Below are positions 9,659-16,850 of a stretch of DNA of 64,000 bases, one piece after another. Within the stretch, counting starts at the first letter, position 1, and the number at the start of each line of letters is the position of its first letter. Position numbers and translations under genes: made by a program. The DNA comes from Mycobacterium sp. DL. Lineage in GTDB: Bacteria; Actinomycetota; Actinomycetes; Mycobacteriales; Mycobacteriaceae. The notes below the pieces were generated by a model that saw only the letters and a program-made list of their open reading frames with translations, was not told where the DNA came from and ran no database searches. The DNA lies in NCBI RefSeq assembly GCF_039729195.1, contig NZ_CP155796.1, forward strand, positions 1,240,001 to 1,304,000, read 5' to 3'.

Positions 9659-10443
9659 CGCTGCCGGACAGCCGACAGATATCCAGTCGATCCCGCGCCG
9701 TCACCGCGCAGCGCCGCGGCCACCAGTGCGGCGCGCCTGCGCACGCCGAACTTGTCCATGATGTTGTGCAGGTGGAACTTCACCGTCGCCTCCGAGATGA
9801 ACAACTTGGTCGCGATCGCCCTGTTGTCCAGTCCCTCGGTCAGCAGGCTCAGCACTTCCCGCTCGCGCCGCGTCAATATCCGCGAATAGTCGGTCGAAGC
9901 CTCGGTGCGCTGCGAACGGATCTGCGCGACAAGCGCATTGACGCTGTGCGCATCGAGCGCCGATTGGCCGTTGATCACCCGCAGAACGGTGTTGAGCAGT
10001 TCGTTCGACGGTGACCTGCGATTGACCAGGGCGTCCGCACCCGCCTTGATCAGCTCCAGCGGATGACTCGAGGCGTCATCACCGTCGACGATCACGACGA
10101 CCTTGGGCACCGGGTGCAGCTCTGCCAGCAGAGTCGAAAGCGGCGACCCGGCGTCGACGCCGAGTACAAGAAGTTCCGGTCGCAACGCGCGGAGACGGTC
10201 GACGAGCCCCGGCCCGTGCCGCAGGTCGCCGACGAATTCGACGCCGCGGGCCTGCGACACCACGTGCATCAGCCCGTGGCACAGTAGCTCGTCGTTCATC
10301 ACGAACACCGTGCGCAGTCGCGCGGTCTCGGTGAAAGTGCCTCCGCCATCGGCGATTCCGCGTGGCAGGGCGGCGTCCGCCCCACGTAGACCGATGCGAC
10401 TCGGCGCGTAGCGCGTCTGTGGCCGCGTCTGTGGCCAACCCAT
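9655..10443 (-). CDS. LuxR/NarL-type regulator with a degenerate receiver domain
   Basis: 262 residues from the ATG at 10443, behind a GGAG site. The C-terminal GerE helix-turn-helix is clear (LTRREREVLSLLTEGLDNRAIATKLFISEATVKFHLHNIMDKF). The N-terminal half aligns with response-regulator receivers, but the phosphoacceptor position reads LGVDAG instead of LLDV, the acidic pair is ND and the conserved Lys is missing, so phosphorylation is unlikely. No histidine kinase is nearby. Its own promoter carries tandem element B, so it may be autoregulated. It is co-transcribed with bluB and cobA. Confidence 0.85.
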   Translation of the reverse strand: MGWPQTRPQTRYAPSRIGLRGADAALPRGIADGGGTFTETARLRTVFVMNDELLCHGLMHVVSQARGVEFVGDLRHGPGLVDRLRALRPELLVLGVDAGSPLSTLLAELHPVPKVVVIVDGDDASSHPLELIKAGADALVNRRSPSNELLNTVLRVINGQSALDAHSVNALVAQIRSQRTEASTDYSRILTRREREVLSLLTEGLDNRAIATKLFISEATVKFHLHNIMDKFGVRRRAALVAAALRGDGAGSTGYLSAVRQR

Positions 10444-10477
10444 GAGTGACTCCGTCCTGCCGTCAGCGGGGCGAATG

Positions 10478-11233
10478 TTATCGCGGGTTTCGTTGCACCA
10501 ACGTTGCAACGTGGCCGGAATCCTCCTTCACGAGCACGCAGTCCCCGCAGAGACCGGACCCCGGCGCCTGATAGAACAGGCAGCAGCTCCGCCGGACGAA
10601 TCTGCCGTCGGTGAAGGTGGCGGTTCCGATCAGTGGTCCGGTGTCCGCGAGCGCTCTCACCAGGGCGCGACCGGCGCCCTCATGGTGCGGTCGCGACATC
10701 GACAGGACCGTCACCGCACCGTTGGCGGCGGAGATCACGTTGCCCCAAGTCACCTGCGGCGACAGCGAAGTCAGAGTGTGCAGCGTGTCGTTCAGCGGGG
10801 CGAGCACCTCGGTGAGCAGGGATCCGGCGATCAGATCGGCTGCGCGCCGGGGTGTCGGCGCCTCGAACCAGTCGGCATCGGCAACGGCGAACTGCGGAAC
10901 GTGTGTCGAGGTGGGCCGCCACCGCAGTGACCGACGGTCCAGTGCCGGGACCGCACCGAAACAGGCTGCGGCACCGACCGCCGGGGAGAGCAGTCGCGCC
11001 GTCACGCCCAGCTGAAAGGACGAGGCCGCCAGCCTCAGTGGGATCTCGCCGGGGGCACACTGTGTCGACGCGGCGATGGCCGCGCGCGTCCGGACGACAA
11101 AATCGTTGACGGTCGCGTCATCGAACAACCGCGGCAGGGCACGCCAGTCATCACCCACCGCATCCGGAAGCGCGAAGTACTCACCGATTTCGGCGGTCTT
11201 CGCCGCAAGCGCGTCGCGGTCCGCCGTGTCCAT
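10478..11233 (-). CDS. FhuF-like [2Fe-2S] ferric reductase-family protein
   Basis: 251 residues ending in RRSCCLFYQAPGSGLCGDC, the C-C-x10-C-x2-C pattern that binds the [2Fe-2S] cluster in FhuF siderophore reductases. The rest is a weakly conserved all-soluble domain. The ATG at 11233 has a leaderless promoter (TAGCGT, seven bases upstream); the longer open frame upstream is not used. It is divergent from the dehydratase operon and heads the strand carrying luxR-bluB-cobA. No siderophore genes are near, so reduction of corrinoid (or iron supply for it) is an attractive alternative role; inference only. Confidence 0.75.
   Translation of the reverse strand: MDTADRDALAAKTAEIGEYFALPDAVGDDWRALPRLFDDATVNDFVVRTRAAIAASTQCAPGEIPLRLAASSFQLGVTARLLSPAVGAAACFGAVPALDRRSLRWRPTSTHVPQFAVADADWFEAPTPRRAADLIAGSLLTEVLAPLNDTLHTLTSLSPQVTWGNVISAANGAVTVLSMSRPHHEGAGRALVRALADTGPLIGTATFTDGRFVRRSCCLFYQAPGSGLCGDCVLVKEDSGHVATLVQRNPR
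10491..10508 (-). promoter_or_regulatory. Tandem TGCAAC element B, upstream of luxR-bluB-cobA
   Basis: On the minus strand two TGCAACG copies start 11 bp apart. Ten bases further downstream is TAACAT (10480 to 10475), a good -10 box for luxR. The element lies inside the last codons of the fhuF-like gene. The layout is identical to element A (aldehyde dehydrogenase) and element C (dehydratase). It also contains a palindromic ACGTTGCAACGT core. Confidence 0.6.
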
Positions 11234-11331
11234 GGCTCTCACGCTAACCGCGGCGGATTCGAGCGGGCTGATCTGGGGCAATTCCTCGCCGAAGGGTGGG
11301 GCTCGGGGGGCCAAGGGGCCCCGGGGATCGC

Positions 11332-11349
11332 TGCAACGTTGCTGCAACG
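11332..11349 (+). promoter_or_regulatory. Tandem TGCAAC element C, upstream of the dehydratase operon
   Basis: TGCAACG is repeated with an 11-bp period (11332 and 11343). The following 10-nt gap leads to CACAAT (11360-11365), a weak -10 box, placing transcription start near 11372, about 35 nt before the small-subunit ATG. The fhuF-like gene diverges about 100 bp to the left. The weak -10 and missing -35 box suggest dependence on an activator bound at this element. Confidence 0.62.
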
Positions 11350-11407
11350 TGACACGAGCCACAATTGGTCCACGACCACCCGTCGCTCTCACCCTACGGA
11401 GAAGTGC

Positions 11408-11836
11408 ATGACGCAACCGACCCTCGATCCCGCGGTGGATTACCCGCTGAGCATCCGTCGGAGGGATCTGCTGTTCACCCCGTCAGGCAAGTCCATCGAC
11501 GACATCACCATGGAAGCCGTCGTCTCCGGCGAGATTCAGCCCACCGATCTGCGGATCACGCCGGACACGCTTCGACTGCAGGCGCAGATCGCCGAGAAGG
11601 ACGGCAGGAAGCAGTTGGGTGCCAACCTGCACCGCGCCGCCGAGATGACCGCCATCAGCGATGAACGGGTGCTGGAGATCTACAACGCGCTGCGGCCCAA
11701 CGCGTCGACCAAGGCGGAACTCGACGCCATCGCCGACGAGTTGCAGACCCGGTACAACGCGACCTTCCTGGCGGATCTGGTGCGCGAGGCGGCCGATGTG
11801 TACGAGCGCCGCGACATCCTGGCGACGAGCGAATAG
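11408..11836 (+). CDS. pduE: Diol/glycerol dehydratase small (gamma) subunit
   Basis: 142-residue small subunit of the adenosylcobalamin-dependent diol/glycerol dehydratase. Family hallmarks are DYPLSIRRRDLLFTPSGK, RITPDTLRLQAQIAEKDGR, NLHRAAEMTAI and VLEIYNALRP. The ATG has GGAG at six bases. Gene order is unusual: the small subunit comes first, before the large and medium subunits, whereas in Klebsiella and Salmonella it is third. It forms the (alpha-beta-gamma)2 complex in the cytosol. Glycerol and 1,2-propanediol cannot be distinguished as substrates from this subunit. Confidence 0.92.
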   Translation: MTQPTLDPAVDYPLSIRRRDLLFTPSGKSIDDITMEAVVSGEIQPTDLRITPDTLRLQAQIAEKDGRKQLGANLHRAAEMTAISDERVLEIYNALRPNASTKAELDAIADELQTRYNATFLADLVREAADVYERRDILATSE

Positions 11837-11845
11837 GGGACGACG

Positions 11846-13561
11846 ATGACTGCTGAGGCAATTCAGAAGGCCGGCGCCGACGTACGCCACTCCGCTCGCA
11901 CCGACGTCCTCGAGGACCGCCCGGTCAATCTCGACGGTTTCGTCGAGGAGTGGCCCGAGGTCGGCATGGTCGCGATGGACAGCGAGTTCGACCCCGAGCC
12001 GAGTGTCCGGGTGGAGAACGGTGTGGTCGTCGAGATGGACGGTGTCGCGCGCGCCGACTTCGATTTCATCGACCAGTTCATCGCCGACAAGGCGATCGAC
12101 GCCGCGACCACCGAGGAGTCGATGGCCCTGCCGGCGCAGGAGATCGCCCGCATGCTGGTCGACCCTGGCGTGACGCGCCAGGAGGTCATCGCCGTGACCA
12201 ACGGTCTGACACCGGCGAAGCTGTTGGCGGTGGCGAAGAACCTGAACATCGTCGAGATCATGATGGGCATGCAGAAGATGCGTGCCCGGCGCACCCCGGC
12301 CAATCAGGCTCACTGCACCAGCGCACGGGACAACCCGCTGCAGGTGGCCTGCGAGGCCGCAGAAGCCGCGATCCGCGGATTCTCAGAGGTGGAAACGACT
12401 TTGGGTGTGGTGCGCTACGCACCGCTGGTCGCGATGGCGCAGCAGATCGGCAGCCAGGTCAACCCCGGTGGTCCGATGACACAGTGCGCGCTGGAGGAAG
12501 CGACCGAGCTGGATCTCGGGATGCGCGGCATCACCGGCTACGCGGAGACCATCTCGGTGTACGGCACCGAGCCGGTCTTCGTCGACGGTGACGACACACC
12601 CTGGTCGAAGGCGTTCCTGGCCGCGGCGTACGCGTCGCGCGGCATCAAGATGCGCTTCACCTCCGGCACCGGTTCAGAGGTCCAGATGGGTAACGCGCAG
12701 GGTAAATCCATGCTGTACCTGGAGATTCGATGCATCCTGATCGCCAAGGGTGCCGGCGTGCAGGGCCTGCAGAACGGTTCGATCTCGTGTATCGGTGTGC
12801 CGGGAGCGGTGCCTGCGGGCATCCGGGCGGTCGCCGCCGAGAACCTCATCGCCTCGGCGGTGGACCTCGAGTGCGCCTCGGGCAACGACCAGTCGTTCTC
12901 GCATTCGGCGATGCGGCGGACCGCGAGGCTGATGCCGCAGATGATGCCCGGGACCGATTTCGTGTGTTCCGGATACTCTGCGGTTCCCAACTACGACAAC
13001 ATGTTCGCCGGATCCAATGTCGACAGCGACGACTTCGACGACTTCAACACCATTCAGCGGGATCTGCAGATCGACGGCGGGCTCCGTCATGTGAAGGAGT
13101 CCGACATCCTCGCGGTCCGCACCCGCGCCGCCAAGGCCCTGCAGGCGGTGTTCCGGTACCTGGACCTGCCGCCGATCAGCGACGCCGAGATCGACGCCGC
13201 GGTGTACGCCAACGGCAGTCGCGAGCTCATCCCGCGCGACGTCCTCGAGGATCTCAAGGGCGCGCAGCAGGTGATGGATCGCAACATCACCGGCCTGGAT
13301 CTGGTGAAGGCCCTGGAGGGGACCGGGTTCACGGACATGGCGGAGAACCTGTTGGCGGTTCTGCAGCAGCGGGTTTCGGGAGACCTGCTGCAGACCTCGG
13401 CGATCATGACACCGTCGCTGGTGCCACTGTCGGCGGTCAACGACGCCAACGACTACGCCGGCCCCGGAACCGGGTACCGGCCGACGGGCGCACGTTGGGA
13501 AGAAATGAAGAAGCTGCGCCACGTGACGAGCGCATCGAACCCCGAACTGGAGGTGGAATGA
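11846..13561 (+). CDS. pduC: Diol/glycerol dehydratase large (alpha) subunit
   Basis: 571-residue catalytic TIM-barrel subunit, about 17 residues longer than the Klebsiella enzyme, the extra being at the N-terminus. It dehydrates 1,2-propanediol to propionaldehyde or glycerol to 3-hydroxypropionaldehyde by a B12 radical mechanism. Conserved active-site stretches are intact: NQAHCTSARDNP (catalytic His), EVETT, LEEATEL, YAETISVYGTEP, GLQNGSISCIG, ASGNDQSFSH and SGYSAVPNYDNMFAG. It starts 9 bases after the small subunit and overlaps the medium subunit by 4 bp (ATGA). Confidence 0.95.
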   Translation: MTAEAIQKAGADVRHSARTDVLEDRPVNLDGFVEEWPEVGMVAMDSEFDPEPSVRVENGVVVEMDGVARADFDFIDQFIADKAIDAATTEESMALPAQEIARMLVDPGVTRQEVIAVTNGLTPAKLLAVAKNLNIVEIMMGMQKMRARRTPANQAHCTSARDNPLQVACEAAEAAIRGFSEVETTLGVVRYAPLVAMAQQIGSQVNPGGPMTQCALEEATELDLGMRGITGYAETISVYGTEPVFVDGDDTPWSKAFLAAAYASRGIKMRFTSGTGSEVQMGNAQGKSMLYLEIRCILIAKGAGVQGLQNGSISCIGVPGAVPAGIRAVAAENLIASAVDLECASGNDQSFSHSAMRRTARLMPQMMPGTDFVCSGYSAVPNYDNMFAGSNVDSDDFDDFNTIQRDLQIDGGLRHVKESDILAVRTRAAKALQAVFRYLDLPPISDAEIDAAVYANGSRELIPRDVLEDLKGAQQVMDRNITGLDLVKALEGTGFTDMAENLLAVLQQRVSGDLLQTSAIMTPSLVPLSAVNDANDYAGPGTGYRPTGARWEEMKKLRHVTSASNPELEVE

Positions 13562-14157
13562 CCGTGGCGACCGACCTGCAGGCAGGGGAGCGCACGATCT
13601 CGTTCAGCGAGGTCGGTCCGGCCGAGCGTGGCCAGCGGCCCGACGAGGTGGTGATAGCGATATCGCCGGCTTTCGGCAGCCTGTTCAGCCAGACGATCAT
13701 CGGTCTGCCGCTCGCCGAGGTCATTCGCCAGATCCTTGCCGGCATCGAGGAGCAGGAGGTGAGTGCCCGGATCATCCGGATCCAGAGCAGTTCCGACCTC
13801 GCGCTGATGGCCCACACCGCGGCGAAGCTCTCGGGATCGGGCATCGGGATCGGGATCCTGGCCCGGGGCACCTCGATGATCCATCAGCGTGACCTGCCGC
13901 GGCTTTCCAGTCTGGAACTGTTCCCGCAGTGTCCGCTTCTGACGCTCGAGACGTACCGCAATATCGGCTCGAACGCCGCCCAGTACGCCAAAGGTGAATC
14001 ACCGGAACCGGTTCCGACGCTCAACGACCAGATGGCACGGCCGCGCTGGCAGGCAAAGGCGGCGCTGCTGCACCTCAAGGAGACCGAACTGGTCCGCAAG
14101 GGGGCGCGCCCGGTCGAGGTGACACCGGAGTTCTCCACGGAGATGATCGGTCAGTAG
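13558..14157 (+). CDS. pduD: Diol/glycerol dehydratase medium (beta) subunit
   Basis: 199-residue beta subunit, which holds the corrinoid lower face together with the large subunit. Recognised by DEVVIAISPAFGSLF, RIIRIQSSSDLALMAHTAAKLSGSGI, GTSMIHQRDLPRLSSLELF and NIGSNAAQYAKGE. It lacks the roughly 20-residue amphipathic N-terminal extension that targets PduD to the microcompartment in enterics. This agrees with the absence of shell genes here, so the enzyme is expected to be free in the cytosol. The stop overlaps the reactivase GTG by one base (TAGTG). Confidence 0.93.
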   Translation: MTVATDLQAGERTISFSEVGPAERGQRPDEVVIAISPAFGSLFSQTIIGLPLAEVIRQILAGIEEQEVSARIIRIQSSSDLALMAHTAAKLSGSGIGIGILARGTSMIHQRDLPRLSSLELFPQCPLLTLETYRNIGSNAAQYAKGESPEPVPTLNDQMARPRWQAKAALLHLKETELVRKGARPVEVTPEFSTEMIGQ

Positions 14158-16028
14158 TGAATCGAACGGTTGTCGGGGTCGACATCGGCAACTCCACCAC
14201 CGAGGCGAGTCTCGCGACGATCGGTCCGGACGGCACGGTCGAGTACGTCGGTGCGGCATTGACCCGCACCACGGGGATCAAGGGCACCGTCAAGAACGTC
14301 GACGGCGTCGCGAAATCGGTGACGTGGGCGCTGGAGGGCGCGGGCATCCCGTTGGCGGATCTGGACCTGATCCTGCTCAATGAGGCCACGCCGGTGATCA
14401 GCGGGTTGGCGATGGAGACCATCACCGAGACGATCATCACCGAGTCGACCATGATCGGTCACGATCCGCGCACCCCCGGCGGCCGGGGCCTGGGCGTCGG
14501 CACCATCGTCGAGTTCGAGTCGTTGTCGCAGCACGCACCCGGGGTGCCGGTGATCGTGCTGGTGCCCGAAGGGATCGACTTCGACGTCACCGCCCAGACC
14601 ATCAACACCTCCGTCGATCGCGGCATCGACGTCACCGGGGCGATCCTGGGCAACGACGACGCCGTGCTGGTGGCGAACCGGCTGACGACGAAGATCCCTA
14701 TCATCGACGAGGTGTCGAAGATCGATCTGGTCCCGGTGGGCATGGTGGCCGCCGTCGAGGTGGCCGGACCCGGTCAGTCCATCCGCACGCTGTCGAACGC
14801 CTACGGCCTGGCGACCATCTTCGGTCTGGACCCCGACCAGACCAAGGTCGTCTCACCCGTCGCGCGGGCGTTGACGGGCAACCGATCCGCCGTCGTCGTG
14901 CGGACCCCGTCCGGGGACGTCGAGGACCGCGCCATTCCCGCAGGCTCGCTGGAGTTGATCGGTGTGAAGAAGCGCGCCACGGTGGACGTCTCCCGCGGCG
15001 CTGCCGACATCATGGCCGAGGTGCAGCGGGTCAGCCCACTGACCGACGTCGTCGGCGAATCGGGCACCAACACCGGTGGCATGATCTCCACCGTGCGCCA
15101 GAGCATGGCCGACCTGACCGAACACGCGCTGGCCGATGTCCACATCCAGGACCTGCTGGCGATCGACACGGTGGTGCCGCAAGCAGTGCGGGGTGGAGTC
15201 GCGGGCGAGGTCGCGCTGGAGAACGCGGTCGCGCTGGCGGCCATGGTCCGCACCAAGGAGAGCGGGATGCAGGCCGTCGCCGATGCGGTGGCCGCCGAGC
15301 TGCGCCACGCCGGGGCGACGCGGGTCGACGTCGTCGTCGGAGGTGTCGAGGCGGAGATGGCGGTGCTCGGTGCACTCACCACCCCGGGCACCGACAAGCC
15401 CCTGGTCGTTCTCGATCTCGGCGGCGGCTCCACCGACGCCGCGGTGATCGGCGTCGACGACCGCATCGACGCCACCCACCTCGCCGGCGCGGGCGACCTG
15501 GTGACCAAGCTGATCGACGCCGAGTTGGGCCTGGACAACCTGGAGCTGGCAGAAGAGATCAAGCGCTGCCCACTGGGCAAGGCGGAGAGCTTCTTTCACA
15601 TCCGGCTCGAGAACGGCACGGTGCAGTTCTTCGACACGCCGTTGCCGTCGACGGCCTTCGCGCGGGTGGTCGCCCTGGGCGAGTTCGGGATGAACCCGAT
15701 ACCCACCCGCCACTCGCTGGAGCGGATCAGGACGGTTCGTCGCACCGCCAAGGAGCGGGTCTTCGTCGTCAACACGCTTCGGGCGCTGCGCGCCATCGCC
15801 CCGGGCGGTGACCTGCGGCAGATCGGTTTTGTGGTGTTGCTCGGCGGCAGCGCCCTGGATTTCGAGATTCCCGAGCTCATCGCCGACGCGGTGGCGCCGT
15901 TCGGGATCGTCTGCGGCACCGGAAACGTCCGCGGCACCGAAGGTCCCCGCAATGCGGTGGCCTCCGGCCTTGTCGCGGCCCATGTCTCGGCTACCCGCTC
16001 GGTGACCGGCGTCGGTGCCCATGCGTGA
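14157..16028 (+). CDS. pduG: Diol dehydratase reactivase large subunit (DdrA/PduG type)
   Basis: 623-residue ATPase of the actin/Hsp70-like fold that removes inactivated cobalamin from the dehydratase. Visible features are the N-terminal phosphate loop VVGVDIGNSTTEASLA, the second nucleotide motif VVLDLGGGSTDAAV and the C-terminal GFVVLLGGSALDFEIPELI. It starts with GTG overlapping the previous stop, so translation is probably coupled. Reactivation is needed especially when glycerol, a suicide substrate, is used, which fits the glycerol genes of this island. Confidence 0.94.
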   Translation: MNRTVVGVDIGNSTTEASLATIGPDGTVEYVGAALTRTTGIKGTVKNVDGVAKSVTWALEGAGIPLADLDLILLNEATPVISGLAMETITETIITESTMIGHDPRTPGGRGLGVGTIVEFESLSQHAPGVPVIVLVPEGIDFDVTAQTINTSVDRGIDVTGAILGNDDAVLVANRLTTKIPIIDEVSKIDLVPVGMVAAVEVAGPGQSIRTLSNAYGLATIFGLDPDQTKVVSPVARALTGNRSAVVVRTPSGDVEDRAIPAGSLELIGVKKRATVDVSRGAADIMAEVQRVSPLTDVVGESGTNTGGMISTVRQSMADLTEHALADVHIQDLLAIDTVVPQAVRGGVAGEVALENAVALAAMVRTKESGMQAVADAVAAELRHAGATRVDVVVGGVEAEMAVLGALTTPGTDKPLVVLDLGGGSTDAAVIGVDDRIDATHLAGAGDLVTKLIDAELGLDNLELAEEIKRCPLGKAESFFHIRLENGTVQFFDTPLPSTAFARVVALGEFGMNPIPTRHSLERIRTVRRTAKERVFVVNTLRALRAIAPGGDLRQIGFVVLLGGSALDFEIPELIADAVAPFGIVCGTGNVRGTEGPRNAVASGLVAAHVSATRSVTGVGAHA

Positions 16029-16383
16029 CGGAGGCCAGCCGGAAAAGCCGGCCATTCTGGTGCTCAGCTGCTCGGCGGGTCCCGTCGAGAACGAGGTGCT
16101 CGCCGGGATCGAGGAGGAGGGCGTGCCGTTCGTCGTGGAGCGGCCGACTGCCGGCGGGGACGCGAACGCGCTGGGCCGACTTGCCGCGGGCCGTTCGACG
16201 CTCAACGTAGGGGTCGGCATCGACGACGACGGTCGGGTGTCGGTCCAGCATCAGAAACTGGCCCGGCCGCCGGAGGGATTGTCCACCGACGAACCCGCAG
16301 ACCCGGTGGCCGCCCGCACCCTGGGCCACAACGCCGCCCGCATCGTGGTCGGCATCCCGCTGCGAACGAACCAGTTGTCGTGA
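16021..16383 (+). CDS. pduH: Diol dehydratase reactivase small subunit (DdrB/PduH type)
   Basis: 120-residue small reactivase subunit, structurally like the dehydratase beta subunit and swapped against it during reactivation. Conserved parts are KPAILVLSCSAGPVENEVLAGIEEEGVPFVV, STLNVGVGID and HQKLARPPE, with the C-terminal HNAARIVVGIPL. The ATG at 16021 overlaps the end of the large subunit by 8 bp; GTG 16015 in the same frame is an alternative start. The stop overlaps the next gene (GTGA). Confidence 0.9.
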   Translation: MRDGGQPEKPAILVLSCSAGPVENEVLAGIEEEGVPFVVERPTAGGDANALGRLAAGRSTLNVGVGIDDDGRVSVQHQKLARPPEGLSTDEPADPVAARTLGHNAARIVVGIPLRTNQLS

Positions 16384-16850
16384 GCCACCAGCAGGAGGCC
16401 GGTGCCCGGATGCGCGGTGACGCGGTCCGGGTCTTCGGCGAACTCAACGACTCGGCCAAGGCCCAGCAGGCTCTGCTCAACAGCTGCGGGGAAGCCGCCT
16501 GGATCACCGATGAAGAACGTCGGGCGATCAGGTGGCTGCTGTCCGCGCTGATCGAGCATCGGCGCCGCATCCGGGTGACCGCCCGGCTGTGGCGGTCGCT
16601 GAACCCCGAGGAACCGGTGCCGTGCGCGCTGGTCACGGAGACCACCGAACTGCTGGACGAACATCGGCATTTCGAACCGTTCATCGCGCGGTGGCGGGCG
16701 GTGGTGATCAACCGTGCCCGGATCGACCGCACGGAGTTCTGGCGCAGCATGATCGAACTCGCCGAACTCAACCTCGATCTGGCATCCGAGGCGGAGGAAC
16801 CGTGTGCCGGCAGCGACGGATCAGAGGGCCGGACTGACGTACCGGCGTGA
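16380..16850 (+). CDS. Uncharacterised helical protein, last gene of the dehydratase operon
   Basis: 156 residues, not recognised. The sequence is charged and predicted mostly helical, with Arg/Glu-rich amphipathic stretches (EERRAIRWLLSALIEHRRRIRV, WRSMIELAELNLDLASEAEE) and two isolated Cys; it has no signal peptide or membrane span. GTG overlaps the reactivase stop (GTGA), so it is translationally coupled to the dehydratase-reactivase genes and is probably a dedicated accessory such as an assembly or reactivation factor. The 3' end overlaps the convergent cobIJ by 30 bp. Confidence 0.7.
   Translation: MSHQQEAGARMRGDAVRVFGELNDSAKAQQALLNSCGEAAWITDEERRAIRWLLSALIEHRRRIRVTARLWRSLNPEEPVPCALVTETTELLDEHRHFEPFIARWRAVVINRARIDRTEFWRSMIELAELNLDLASEAEEPCAGSDGSEGRTDVPA

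Noticed and set aside
11408..16850. Bacterial microcompartment locus
   Set aside because: No BMC-domain shell protein, no targeting extension on the beta subunit and no PduL/PduP/PduQ-type genes in the window.
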